Notes: a model not told the origin generated them from the letters alone. 64,000 nucleotides of DNA from Chionoecetes opilio (GCA_016584305.1 JACEEZ010023452.1:400001-464000), one strand, 5' to 3'. Positions 35,029-49,142 are shown, numbered from the stretch's first letter. Program-made: numbers and translations.

Positions 35029-35591
35029 ATATGGAAACACGAAACCAATGAGGAAAAGGAGAAAATATATAGATAAGGAAAGAGTGAGTGGTTTGGAGGA
35101 GAGTGGAGAAAGCTAGGATGGGAGGAAGAGAGGGAAGGAGAGAGAGAGGGAAGGAGAGAGAGAGGGAAGGAGAGAGAGAGGGAAGAGGAGCATTTCCACA
35201 GCCTAGCTTCATAATGGATCTGACGGTCTGACCTATAGGCTACCTACAAAATCTACATGTCCTCCAACTTCCCTTTAAACCTAACTTCTGCGACTCGACA
35301 AACTACAAATTGAACTTCGAATCCCTTTCCCTTCCCATCGATCTGCTCACTAAGTTATCTCTTCAACAAACTCATTCATTGGTTGACTATAATAGCATCA
35401 ATTCATAATAACATCAATCACAGCATATGATTATAGCATCCATTCACCTGTTCCTATACTTATTTATAGACGTATTTTGACTATTTTCTGATCTGTTCAC
35501 TTTTCTTCACGTGATTTTCAGTAACATTTGTGTCCATTAAAGCTAAAATGAAATGTTTTTGAGGATTGTTTTGCCTCTACGATTTATTAAA

Positions 35592-35930
35592 GGAGGAAGA
35601 GGAGGAGGAGGAGGAGGAGGAGGAGGAGGAGGAGGAGGAGGAGGAGGAGGAGGAGGAGGAGGAGGAGGAGGAGGAGCAGCAGCAGGAGGAGCACAGCAGC
35701 AGCAGGAGGAGAGGAAGAGGAGGAGGAGGAGGAGGAGGAGGAGGAGGAGGACAATAAATGCATGGAAAAGAGGAGGATCATGAAGACGAGTAACTGGAGG
35801 AAGTGAGATAAATGTTAAGAAAATAGAAGGAGGAGGAGGAGGAGGAGGAGGAGGAGGAGGAGGAGGAGGAGGAGGAGGAGGAGGAGGAGGAGGAGGAGGA
35901 GGAGGAGGAGGAGGAGGAGGAGGAGGAGGA
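35592..35930 (+). repeat. (GGA)n microsatellites
   Basis: Two (GGA)n tracts, 35592-35750 with CAG interruptions and 35827-35930. Both correspond to CTC/CTG tracts at 48203-48252 and 48303-48434 in the right arm, which are shorter. Confidence 0.95.
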
Positions 35931-36157
35931 AAAATGTCACGAGGTCCAGAGAAAAATAAAATGAAGAGAAGAGATAAATGGAAGACTAAGTTGAGAGAGG
36001 AGAAGGAGGAGAAGGAAGAAAGGGATAATAGTTGGCGTCACCGCTCGATGAGGACAATTGCGACGAGGCACAAAAGGAGAAATAAGAAAAATAAATAAAA
36101 GGAAGAAGAGAAAAAGGGAAAAAATTAAATGGCTGCACAGCAAGAAAATATCAAAAC

Positions 36158-36784
<627 letters not shown>

Positions 36785-37203
36785 CATATACGTATGATAC
36801 ACAAGTAACAGGTAAAAAAAACCTTCTTTACCCCACCAAATGCACCACCACCACATCTCCCTCAGTCCCCCTATCCCTTATACTTTACAACGGGAGCCCC
36901 TTTTCCCTTCCCTTATACCAATAAATGAAAATATTAATAGCTACACAAATATAAATAAAGGCGCGTTGATCCAACAGCTCCGGACACTCAGTTACCCGGA
37001 TGTGACGTCACGGCAATGAGTGGGGGAAACACTGCTAGTATTTGTTCATTAATAGAGTTTAATGGGAACACCAAATGGGCGCCACGGGGGAAATAAAAGT
37101 TAAAAAGGCTCTAATGGTAACCTGCACATATAACCACAACATTCAAGTGGATTATCGCTTAATGTTCCTGATGATGAATAATTTGCCACGTGATTATGAT
37201 AGA

Positions 37204-37242
<39 letters not shown>

Positions 37243-37530
37243 CGATTAATATGAATGAAAATAATAAAATGCAAAAATATCCCCAATTTATTTTCGTAGA
37301 ATATCAAGGTACTTTCAAGGCATTTCAAATAATTCAATTCCCCTGAAAATATCTGGGGAAAAAATGGAAAGCATAAAACAGATTTTTTTTTTTTTTTTTT
37401 TTTTTGGAGTAATATTGTGCCAGGGGAAAAAGAGGACAAGGAGTTCACTTTGCTTCCATGAATAAATTATACCACCACAAATACCCTCCTTAGGGGAAAA
37501 ACTTGAAATAATCTTAAGTGGGGCATTTTT

Positions 37531-37621
<91 letters not shown>

Positions 37622-37695
37622 ATTCTTAGTGGGTTTTTTTCTGGGAGGTTGTTTTATATTTCAGTATGTTTTGCTTCCTAAACTTGATGCCTGGA

Positions 37696-37780
<85 letters not shown>
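37204..37780. repeat. (TG)n, A/T-run and (GA)n microsatellites in the left arm
   Basis: (TG)n 37204-37241 and 37532-37619, a T-run at 37383-37405, and (GA)n 37698-37777. Equivalent tracts in the right arm differ in length. Confidence 0.95.
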
Positions 37781-38237
37781 AAGAAAACACTCGACAAGCT
37801 ATACATTTTCTAAGTCTTTCCTTTACTCTCATATTATTTTTATTCTCTCTCTCTCTCTCTCTCTGATATCACTCGCTAAGCTACGTAAAAATCACCACCC
37901 ATTTCCCGCTGAAAAATATACGGCGTCCCTAAGAACCGCGTTTGGGACCCGGGACATTAAAAAACACTCAAGGCGAAACTGAGCTCCTCGTCTCGATTAG
38001 CATTGATGAAACCTTGAAGTTATTTGGGCAAATTATTAAACCCTCGTCTTCTTTCTCCTCCTCCTCCTTGGCCTTCAATTCTTACTAAAGTCTAAGGTCC
38101 TCCTCGAGAAAGTGAGTATTGAGTCCTTCTGTCGCAGAGTCGAAAATCGCGAGACAAAGGTTGCTTGTTTGTGTCTTATTGCATTTAGATTTGCTCTGCC
38201 ATCTGCTGTTGTCTGGGAATGTATATGCTCCTTTGAA

Positions 38238-38240
<3 letters not shown>

Positions 38241-38310
<70 letters not shown>

Positions 38311-38364
38311 GTCTGTCTGTCTGTCTGTATATCTGTCTGTTCTGTCTGTCTTTTTCTCTCTCTA

Positions 38365-38406
<42 letters not shown>

Positions 38407-38640
38407 GCTCTCTATCTGTCTCTCTGCCTCTGTCTGTCTGTCTGTCTGTTTCTATCTGTCTGTCTGTCTGTCTTTTTCTCTCTCTATCTGTCTGTCGCTC
38501 TCTATCTGTCTCTCTGCCTCTGTCTGTCTGTCTCTCTGTCTGTCTGTCTGTTTCTATCTGTCTCTCTGCCTCTGTCTGTCTGTCTGTCTGTCTGTCTCTA
38601 TCTGTCTCTCTGCCTCTGTCTTTCTGTCTCTGTCTCTCTC
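38241..38640 (+). repeat. (TC)n followed by imperfect (TCTG)n
   Basis: A dinucleotide tract to about 38306, then TCTG repeats with CTCTATCTGTCTCTCTGCCT higher-order blocks. It begins exactly at the inner end of the left arm. Long S/L/C/V frames here are artefacts. Confidence 0.95.
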
Positions 38641-40596
<1,956 letters not shown>

Positions 40597-40683
40597 TGTA
40601 GGTAGTGTTAAGTAACAAAAACTACCTCGTGTAGGTCTCACGGCCTCTTGTAGCTTCACTTCCTTATTTTCTTATGTTCTTAT
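40597..40683 (+). mobile_element. CR1/L2-like LINE 3'-tail fragment
   Basis: GTAGGTAGTGTTAAGTAAC, then GTAGGTCTCACGGCCTCTTG and TTATTTTCTTATGTTCTTAT. Both flanks are (GA)n. Confidence 0.75.
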
Positions 40684-40844
40684 GAGAGAGAGAGATAGAG
40701 AAATAATAAAGGGCAGTCAAGTTAAGCCTCCCAGAAAGCACCCTTTACCTTAACTTGGAGGCACACTGGGTGAGCTGAACACGCCTGATTATGGGGCAAG
40801 GAATGGGTGTTGTTAATGGCAATGTTGGTGGTAGGTATTTTGGT

Positions 40845-40849
<5 letters not shown>

Positions 40850-40880
<31 letters not shown>

Positions 40881-41128
40881 GTGACGTCGAAGGAAAGTGA
40901 CGAAAGGAAATATTGTGATTCAGTTTTTTATTCTCCCTTTATTTAGAAGTTACTCAGAAGAATTATAGAACAAACATTATACTGAATTAATCAATTATAT
41001 TAAACATGTATTTCGTAAAGCGGAGAACATTATGCAATTCTTAAGTAGGCTGATCAATCGGAATTATGATAGCAAGTATTTTTTCTATTTTTTCTTCAAT
41101 GAGTCCCCATGATGATGATGATGATGAC

Positions 41129-41160
<32 letters not shown>

Positions 41161-41693
41161 GATGACAGCAGCAAAGATAGTGATCCTGATAGTCTTCTAT
41201 ATTAAAAAAAAAAACCTATTAGAACCGTAACTTCATTTGTGTTTTTTGTTCCACCAGCAGACTTAAATTTTTCCTTTACTTATCTAATTATGATCGAGTT
41301 CGTGTGTGTGTGTGTGTGTGTGGTGTGTGTGTGTGTGTGTGGGTGGTGTGTGGTGGGTGGTGTGGGTGTGTGGTGGGTGGGGTGGGTGGTGGGTGGGTGG
41401 GTGGGTGGGTGGTGGTGTGGGTGGGTGTGGGTGTGGGTGTGTGTGTGTGGTGTGTGTGTGGTGTGTGTGTGTGGTGTGGTGGTGTGGTGTGTGTGTGGGG
41501 GTGTGTGTGTGTGTGGTGTGTGTGTGTTTAAGTATTTTAAAGGCCTCAACACTTCCCACTAAATTTTTCTTCCCTGAGAGTGAGACGAAAAATAAACCAC
41601 TTATCTAGTATTCCTGCGATTTCTGTGAAGGGAGGAGGAGGAGGAGGAGGAGGAGGAGGAGGAGGAGGAGGAGGAGGAGGAGGAGGAGGAGGA
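40850..41693. repeat. Microsatellites: (TC)n, (GAT)n, (GT)n/(GGGT)n and (GGA)n
   Basis: (TC)n 40850-40876, (GAT)n 41113-41161, a GT-rich tract with GGTGGGT blocks at 41302-41528, and (GGA)n 41633-41692. Confidence 0.92.
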
Positions 41694-41924
41694 AAGAATA
41701 AAAGGGAGGGAAGGTTAGAAATAAATCATGTGTCCTCGATTCTCCTGAACATACGAGGAGGAGAAGGAAGGAAGGAAGGAAGGAAGGAGAAAATAAGGAG
41801 AGGAGGAAAGTGAGAGGGGAAGTGCATTAGAGGTCTCCCTTCCTCCTGTGGGAAATAAATACCTCGATTAAAACTTGTGGCCGATGATTTGCAGGGGACA
41901 TGGAAGAGGAGGAAGACGAGGAGG

Positions 41925-42615
41925 AGGAGGAATACATAGGAATACATAGGAAAAACAGATGCCAGGAGACCTATTAGTATATAACGAGGGTATCTGCTGA
42001 GCTACTACATACTACTCACTATCGTACTACATGTGAGAAAATTCAGAATTCAGAATTTTATTTCCAGTATTACAATGGTTATTCTTTACATGCATCTTAA
42101 AATGTACAAAATCTAGCAATAAAATAAAATAATAAAATCTACACAAGGTAAATAAAATATTGAAATATGATAAAATTAAACTAAAGCAAATAGATGATAT
42201 ATAGAGTTACTGGGTAAAATGTAATAAATCTAGCAATAAAATGAAAGAATAAAATCTACGAAAGGCATATAAAGTAGTGAACAAAATAGAACAAAAAATC
42301 CTTAAATCTATGTTCTAAAATGTTCTAAAATAGAACAGTTGGAAAAGGACACCATGCCCCTAAAGAAGATAGGAACATGGACGTTTCATAGTGAAGAATG
42401 AGAGGAATGTAGTTTGCTACCGTAAACTACTGCTAACACAAATTAATCCGGGGAGGTTATTAAGTATTAGTCGCGGGGAAATATCACAACCCATTTACTT
42501 TACAGTACGCGTCCAGTCTGTTTTTATAATACTATGTAGTTATTGTTGTGCTGGCTTCGACAACATTAGCTGGTAATTTGTTCCATCGATTAAAGTATCT
42601 GACATTGAAATATTA
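41925..42615 (-). mobile_element. CR1-like LINE 3' end, interrupted copy
   Basis: Minus-strand copy of the 3' part of the element at 50480-51330: shared CCAGGAGACCTATT, GTATCTGCTGA, CATTTACTTTACAGTACGCG and GCTTCGACAACATT. An AT-rich block of about 300 bases (42036-42330) is present here and absent from the 50.5 kb copy. The 3' terminus runs into (GGA)n. Confidence 0.75.
42036..42330. mobile_element. AT-rich insertion within the LINE fragment
   Basis: Absent from the paralogous position near 50600. It begins AATTCAGAATTCAGAATTTT and contains two related halves (CTAGCAATAAAATAAA... and CTAGCAATAAAATGAA...). No TIR is apparent; origin unknown. Confidence 0.45.
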
Positions 42616-42709
42616 TGTTCCTGACGTGTACACATAAAAAAAAAAAAAACAACAACTTGAACACACACATACACACTTTTTGCCTGTACTATTTCTTTAT
42701 TACGAACAT

Positions 42710-42973
42710 TTACTCTTTCTTAGCAACCTTGAATGTCCTGCGACGAGCCTTCTTGTAGGGCTGTGCGCTGCGACCTCAGAATGGCGGAGGCATGGCGCAG
42801 GGCAGCCATCTTGAGTTCCTTGCGGTAGCTGTTGTGGCGGAGGAACCTGCGGATGGAGTTGAGGGCACGGCGAGGGCCGGTCTTGAAGGGGTCTTCACCA
42901 GGTTCTTGGCCTCTGGTACTGGTACTTGGTTGTGGTACCTCGCCGTCTTGTGGGAGAGGATGATACCCTTGCC
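42710..42973 (-). pseudogene. RpL28: Ribosomal protein L28 C-terminal exon or pseudogene (two frameshifts)
   Basis: RPL28 (eL28) is a 60S ribosomal subunit protein. Reading the minus strand: GKGIILSHKTARYHNQ..., then in a shifted frame TGPRRALNSIRRFLRHNSYR and KELKMAALRHASAILRSQRT, then shifted again YKKARRRTFKVAKKE and TAA (42710-42712). The middle block is diagnostic of eL28. One base is missing near 42893 and one extra is present near 42757. AATAAA follows about 10 nt after the stop, and AG precedes the first codon, as at an intron end. No poly(A) tract follows, which argues against a processed pseudogene. Either a decayed exon or a real last exon with assembly indels; earlier exons were not found upstream (higher coordinates). 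Confidence 0.78.
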
Positions 42974-43017
42974 TCACACACACACGCACAAACACACACT
43001 AAACTATAGCCTACGTT

Positions 43018-43165
43018 TTGCAGCCCAAGTGGTTAGGAGCGTGGTGCGCCATAATATGGTCCCGCGTTCGATCCCCTCCTCCATCTCCATAGCTGGGCCC
43101 CCGCGGGAACCTCCGCCAGGGCAGGTCGTCACGGCCAGCAAGGCCGTCTAGCCAGGAGTCAAGGA
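43018..43165 (+). mobile_element. Possible tRNA-derived SINE remnant
   Basis: It has an A-box-like AAGTGGTTAGGAGCG and a B-box-like GCGTTCGATCCCC 40 bases apart, followed by a GC-rich body. No cloverleaf is convincing and there is no second copy in the window. Confidence 0.35.
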
Positions 43166-43289
43166 GGCATGTCCTCGTCAACACGCACTGAGGGCGGTGT
43201 AGAGGTGGCGGGGCAAAGGTCTCGCCAAGGGCCGCCTGCTGTACGCAGGGCTCGCTCCACCCTGGGAGAGGGAAAACACTCTGGGAAAA

Positions 43290-43470
43290 TAGGCAAAATT
43301 TTAAATGGCGACGAGTCTAAGTGAATTTGGAGTTCATGCATATTTTTTCTAGTCTGATAATGGCATATATTTAGTATGTTTTACTGTGTTTTATGTGATA
43401 ATCTTATAGAACAAAAATTTCCGAAGATAGCGGTATATCATTTATACTGATAAATGTATTTGGTATGGGG
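43290..43470. mobile_element. Partial copy of the 1-kb foldback element
   Basis: AATGGCGACGAGTCTAAGTG through GATAATCTTATAGAACAAAA and CCGAAGATAGCGGTATATCA match the right half of 46885-47893 (for example AATGGCGAAGAGTTGAAGTG). Confidence 0.7.
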
Positions 43471-43692
43471 AAAATTACTCTGGAAGTAAACTTTTCCCCT
43501 TGCGGCAGACTCCCGCTGTTGTGACGTCATCAACTCTATGCTAAGGCCTGGTGTTCTAGGAGGCCTTGTCCCAGCCCGGATAAATGAGGAGGGTTGAGGT
43601 CGGGCTAACTCCCCCAACCTCGTAAAAACTACCCAGTTACTAAGACTCTTGTCCAGCCTTGGAATACGGACGGACCTACTGATGACGAGCCC

Positions 43693-43865
43693 GTCAGGGT
43701 GGCAAGGTTGGTAGAGACGTGAGCTCGCAATGTGCAGCGTCCCTGTGCATTCGGTCAGCGGTTCGAGTCCGCCTAGTTCGTGCTGACGTGGCGGCGCTTT
43801 GTATAGTCAATAACCTTGTAGTTGGTACTTGCAAAGTGTCTAGATAGGATGACAATCTTATCTTA
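43693..43865 (+). mobile_element. tRNA-Leu-like SINE, copy 1
   Basis: The head GTCAGGGTGGCAAGGTTGGT with a long variable region and B box GGTTCGAGTCC ends in GCTGACG, complementary to its start, as in type II (Leu/Ser) tRNAs. Body: TAACCTTGTAGTTGGTACTT and GTCTAGATAGGATGACAATC. It ends directly before the ORF at 43868. Copy 2 is at 58413-58592 (minus). Confidence 0.75.
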
Positions 43866-43867
43866 CT

Positions 43868-44437
43868 GATGACGGCTTGGTGATCACTGTCAGAGATGAT
43901 CATGCGACCCCCCTGGACACTCCTAAGGACATCCCAAAGATACAGACTGAGGGTTGCACAACCACACAGGTGGAAGGCCAGACTAAATCCTCAGGTGACA
44001 GCAGATTCATGGCCAAGGCCGGAGTCCCCAGCCTCAGGTGCGAGCACTTCATCTTGTACCTGCATTGCGAAGAGGAGTGTCTTCCCAAGTTGACATGCCA
44101 GCAGGTGAAGGAGATACACAAGCTCACCATTCAGGGCAAAGAAGAGCAACGTGCAGCGAGGAAGGAGCGTGTCGAGGCTCTGAACACCGAGCACCAGGCA
44201 GAGAAGCATGCCAGCGTCGCCGAGCCTCAGCAGTCTCGCAAGGTTGTCTATAAGCTGGACGACTTGCCACAGCCCATTAAACACAGGGAATTTCTATACG
44301 AAAATTTCGGAGAGAACAACATGGGCATGCAGGATCAGTGGGACTATTTGCTCAAGAAGATGAAGGGAGACGAGGCGCGCTTCAAGGCTAATCTGACTAA
44401 AGTGGCAACCCGAGCGCGGCTACAGCACTACACCTGA
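43868..44437 (+). CDS. Unrecognised host-like ORF, 5' side cut by a SINE
   Basis: An open frame of about 189 codons runs from the SINE boundary to TGA at 44435-44437, with GC-rich third positions unlike the surrounding repeats. There is no ATG near the start: the frame enters as DDGLVITVRDDHATPLDTPK. A Cys/His-containing stretch (CEHFILYLHCEEECLPKLTC) is followed by a Lys/Glu/Arg/Gln-rich helix-like segment and a conserved-looking end (KVVYKLDDLPQPIKHREFLY then ENFGENNMGMQDQWDYLLKK). I do not recognise the family. It could be a terminal exon whose upstream intron received the SINE, or a truncated retrocopy; no poly(A) tract follows. Confidence 0.55.
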   Translation, partial: DDGLVITVRDDHATPLDTPKDIPKIQTEGCTTTQVEGQTKSSGDSRFMAKAGVPSLRCEHFILYLHCEEECLPKLTCQQVKEIHKLTIQGKEEQRAARKERVEALNTEHQAEKHASVAEPQQSRKVVYKLDDLPQPIKHREFLYENFGENNMGMQDQWDYLLKKMKGDEARFKANLTKVATRARLQHYT

Positions 44438-44619
44438 GCAGACACGCGCCCGTCATGAGTCTGTGAACACCTGAAGATTTAGCTGAGCAGTTCTTCCCTC
44501 AGTTAAACTCTGTATCACTATCATTATTACTATTACCATCATTATTATCATTACTTGAATTATAATAACTTTAACTTCACTTCCCTATCCACGCACTTCA
44601 TTCCTACTTCCCTCTCTAC

Positions 44620-44625
<6 letters not shown>

Positions 44626-44690
<65 letters not shown>

Positions 44691-44726
44691 GACAGACAGA
44701 CAGACAGGACAGACAGACAGACAGAC

Positions 44727-44820
<94 letters not shown>
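44626..44820 (+). repeat. (CA)n-(CAGA)n-(GA)n compound microsatellite
   Basis: It sits exactly at the inner end of the right arm, mirroring the (TC)n-(TCTG)n tract at 38241-38640. Confidence 0.95.
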
Positions 44821-44823
<3 letters not shown>

Positions 44824-45204
44824 TTCAAAGGAGCATATACATTCCCAGGCAACAGCAGATGGGCAGAGCAAATCTAAATGCAATAAGACACAAACAAGCA
44901 ACCTTTGTCTCGCGATTTTCGACTCTGCGACAGAAGGACTCAATACTCACTTTCTCGAGGAGGACCTTAGACTTTAGTAAGAATTGAAGGCCAAGGAGGA
45001 GGAGGAGCAAGAAGACGAGGGTTTAATAATTCGCCCAAATAACTTCAAGGTTTCATCAATGCTAATCGAGACGAGGAGCTCAGTTTCGCCTTGAGTGTTT
45101 TTGAATGTCCCGGGTCCCAAACGCGGTTCTTAGGGACGCCGTATATTTTTCAGCGGAAATGGGTGGTGATTTTTACGTAGCTTAGCGAGTGATATGAGAG
45201 GAAG

Positions 45205-45455
45205 AGGGGAGAGAGGAGAGAGAAGAGAGAGAGAGGGGGAGAGGAGAGAAGGAGAGAGAGAAGAGAGTAGCGAGAGCGAGAGAGCGAGGGAGAGAGAGCG
45301 AGAGCGAGAGCGAGAGGAGAGCGAGCGAGCGAAGCAGAGAGAGAGCAAAGCGAGCCAGCCAGAGCGAGGAGAGCGAGGGGAAGATAGATATATATGAGAT
45401 AATATGATAGATATATATATAGATAGATATGATATGTAAAAGATATATAGATGAT

Positions 45456-45497
<42 letters not shown>

Positions 45498-45637
45498 ATG
45501 AGAGAAAAAAAGAAGAGAAAGGAAGAGAGAAGAAGAGAGCTTGAATGATATCTAAATAATAATATACTATATTATAATATATATATTCTATCTCTCGCTT
45601 TTCTCTCTTGCTGCTCTTCCTCTTTTTTCTTCTCTCT

Positions 45638-45671
<34 letters not shown>

Positions 45672-45784
45672 CTCTCTCTCTCCGACATCCAGCATCAAGT
45701 TTAGGAAGCAAAACATACTGAAATATAAAACAACCTCCCAGAAAAACCCCCACTAAGAATAGCACCCACCACACACACACACAC

Positions 45785-45825
<41 letters not shown>

Positions 45826-45890
45826 ACACACACACCCACACACACACAACACACACACACACACACACACACGAAAAAATGCCCCACTTA
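45205..45890. repeat. Purine-rich, (TC)n and (CA)n tracts of the right arm
   Basis: Irregular GA/GCGA 45205-45385, GA 45458-45500, CT 45633-45682 and CA 45774-45872. The equivalent left-arm tracts (37532-37880) are clean dinucleotides, whereas this stretch is irregular, which may reflect sequencing error. Confidence 0.85.
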
Positions 45891-46165
45891 AGATTATTTC
45901 AAGTTTTCCCCTAAGGAGGGTATTTGTGGTGGTATAATTTATTCATGGAAGCAAAGTGAACTCCTTGTCCTCTTTTTCCCCTGGCACAATATTACTCCAA
46001 AAAAATAAAAAAATAAAAAATCTGTTTTCTGCTTTCCATTTTTTCCCCAGATATTTTCAGGGGAATTGAATTATTTGAAATGCCTTGAAAATACCTTGAT
46101 ATTCTACGAAAATAAATTGGGGATATTTTAGCATTTTATTATTTTTATTCATATTAATCGAACAC

Positions 46166-46219
<54 letters not shown>

Positions 46220-46632
46220 ATCATAATCACGTGGCAAATTATTCATCAGGAATATTAAGCGATAATCCACTTGAATGTTGTGGTTATGTGTGCAGGTTAC
46301 CATTAGAGCCTTTTTAACTTTTATTTCCCCCGTGGCGCCCATTTGGTGTTTCCATTAAACTCTATTAATGAACAAATACTAGCAGTGTTTCCCCCACTCA
46401 TTGCCGTGACGTCACATCCGGGTAACTGAGTGTCCGGAGCTGTTGGATCAACGCGCCTTTATTTATATTTGTGTAGCTATTAATATTTTTATTTATTGGT
46501 ATAAGGGAAGGGAAAAGGGGCTCCCGTTGTAAAGTATAAGGGATAGGGGGACTGAGAGAGATGTGGTGGTGGTGCATTTGGTGGGGTAAAGAAGGTTTTT
46601 TTTACCTGTTACTTGTGTATCATACGTATATG

Positions 46633-47718
46633 TACCGTAGATAACACTAAAGTCGCCAGGACAACGGGTTTTCTTTATTTACAGACGTGTGGTGGCGTTA
46701 ATAGTTACATTTCTACATTCATGATTTCAGGAAAGTTAGAAGGGGCTATCTGGAGAGTCTGTGTCATTTTGTGTCTTCATCTTTGTCATATTATTGCTAT
46801 AAATGAACAAATGACAAAAAAAAACCGAGTGACGAAGTTGATAACGGGCTAACCTAAGGTCGCCATCTAGTGTTTATGTTTAGACATAGACCACTATATC
46901 TCTGGACTGTTCACGCGACAGTTTTGAAATTGCCAGGCTGCAAAGCGGCCCGACAAAGAGATATAGTGGTCTATGGACTATCATATAGACTGGTTTATCA
47001 GTATATATGATATACTGTAATCTTCGTAAATGTTTGTTCTATAATATTATCAAATAAAAAACAGTAAAACACGCTAAAGAAATGCCATTACGAGACTGAT
47101 TCACTTCAACTCTTCGCCACTTAAAACTTTGTGAGTTAACTTTTATCATGAAGGGTATCAATAGAAGCGCAATTTTATTAGCTTTCCATTGATGTATTTC
47201 GTTTTCTGATAAATTAATTAGAACCATGCATAAATTAGCATTAAATAAATAAATAAAATCATCAATCTGGTAATTTTCCCGATTGAAGAGGTTATTTATT
47301 TAGTTAACGCTAATTTATACATGATGCTAATTCATTTATCAGAAAAAGAAATATATAAGTCAATAAATAACATCATCAATCGGGAAAATTACCCGATTGA
47401 TGATTTTATTTATTTATTTAACGCTAATTTATGCATGGTTCTAATTAATTTATCCGAAAACGAAATATATCAATGGAAAGCTAATAAAAGTGCGCTTCTA
47501 TTGATACCTTTCATGATAAAAGTTGATTCGCAAGGTTTTGAATGGCGAAGAGTTGAAGTGAATATTAAGTTTATGCATTTATGCATCTATTTCTTCAGAG
47601 TCTCGTAATGGCATTTCTTTAGTGTGTTTTACTATTTTTTATTTGATAATATTATAGAACAAACATTTACGAAGCTTGCAGTATATCATATATACTGATA
47701 AACCAGTCTATATGATCC

Positions 47719-47801
<83 letters not shown>

Positions 47802-48046
47802 ATATATATATGAATCCGAGCGGCCCTCCGACTTCAGGCCCTTGTGCGACAGGCCGATATTCCGTGCGCAGTCCAGGTTTACAGTGGTCTATGGTTTAGA
47901 CTTTAGAGTGTCCTCCCGCCGTCGTCGTCGACCGAAAAAAACAACGAGTAGTGAAATTTGAAACCGTATATGCTTGCATATACAAAGCATAAAACAACGC
48001 TGAAACAGGGTAGATTATACAGTCATGATATAAACTACTGTGTATC
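46633..48046 (-). mobile_element. TACCGTAG MITE, copy 3, split by a foldback insertion and truncated
   Basis: TACCGTAGATAACACTAAAG at 46633 is the right TIR of copy 2 in inverse orientation. The element continues to 46884, is interrupted until 47893, resumes with TTTAGAGTGTCCTCCCGCCG and stops near 48046 where it fuses to the sequence equivalent to 36090. Confidence 0.88.
46885..47893. mobile_element. 1-kb foldback element with GTTTAGA target duplication
   Basis: Ends CATAGACCACTATAT and ACAGTGGTCTATG are inverted. GTTTAGA lies on both sides (46878-46884 and 47894-47900), and the left duplication arm shows the empty site with GTTTAAA. The core is a long inverted repeat (47020-47340 versus 47360-47690) with TTCTATAATATTATCAAATA on both sides, and an (AT)n tract at 47720-47808. 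The left 90 bases form a palindrome of their own. No protein. Partial relatives: 43290-43470 and 63548-64000. Confidence 0.88.
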
Positions 48047-48889
48047 ATCTTCATCTCCTTTTCTGCCTTGTCGCAATTGTCCTCATCGAGCGGTGACGCC
48101 AACTATTATCCTTTTCTTCCTTCTCCTCCTTCTCCTCTCTCAACTTAGTCTTCCATTTATATCTTCTCTTCATTTTATTTTTCTCTGGACCTCGTGACCT
48201 TTTTCCTCCTCCTCCTCCTCCTCCTCCTCCTCCTCCTCCTCCTCCTCCTCCTTCTATTTCTTAACATTTATCTCACTTCCTCCAGTATCGCTCATGATCC
48301 TCCTCTTCCATGCATTATTGTCCTCCTCCTCCCTCCCCTCCTCCTCTCCCTCCTCCTCTTCCTCTTCCTCCTCCTGCTGCTGCTGCTGCTGCTGCTCCTC
48401 CTCCTCCTCCTCCTCCTCCTCCTCTTCCTCCTTTAATAAATCGTAGAGGCAAAACAATCCTCAAAAACATTTAATTTTAGCTTTAATGGACACAACTGTT
48501 ACTGAAAATCACGTGAAGAAAAGTGAACAGATCAGAAAATAGTCAAAATACGTCTATAAATAAGTATAGGAACAGGTGAATGGATGCTATAATCGTATGC
48601 TAGGATTGATGTTATTATGAATTGATGCTATTATAGTCAACCAATGAATGAGTTTGTTGAAGAGATAACTTAGTGAGCAGATCGATGGGAAGGGAAAGGG
48701 ATTCGTAGTTCAATTTGTAGTTTGTCGAGTCGCAAAGTTAGGTTTAAAGGGAAGTTGGAGGACATGTAGATTTTGTAGGTAGCCTATAGGTCAGACCGTC
48801 AGATCCATTATGAAGCTAGGCTGTGGAAATGCTCCTCTTCCCTCTCTCTCTCCTTCCCTCTCTTCCTCCCATCCTTGCTTTCTCCAGAC

Positions 48890-48959
48890 AGAGACAGACA
48901 GACAGAGACAGACAGACAGACAGACAGATAGACAGACAGACAGAGACAGACAGACAGAC

Positions 48960-49000
<41 letters not shown>

Positions 49001-49069
49001 TAGATAGACAGACAGACAGAGACAGACAGAGACAGACAGACAGACAGACATACAGACAGACAGACAGAC

Positions 49070-49110
<41 letters not shown>

Positions 49111-49111
49111 T

Positions 49112-49142
<31 letters not shown>

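Larger units (their letters stand above)
44820..48890 (-). repeat. Right arm of the large inverted duplication
   Basis: Reverse complement of 35105-38240. About 4.07 kb versus 3.1 kb; the difference is mainly the foldback insertion at 46885-47893, partly offset by loss of the segment equivalent to about 36090-36393. Identity in unique stretches looks above 95% (for example TGGATCAACGCGCC and GATGTGACGTCACGG regions). Confidence 0.92.

Noticed and set aside
33279..35212. Three overlapping 520-590-codon minus-strand frames (FLSLRLFTLPSFP... repeats)
   Set aside because: They arise from a 29-bp minisatellite without stops in any minus frame; one frame even continues through SINE sequence. No domain or codon signal.
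41239..41608. Cys/Val/Gly-rich and His/Thr-rich frames
   Set aside because: GT-rich microsatellite on both strands.
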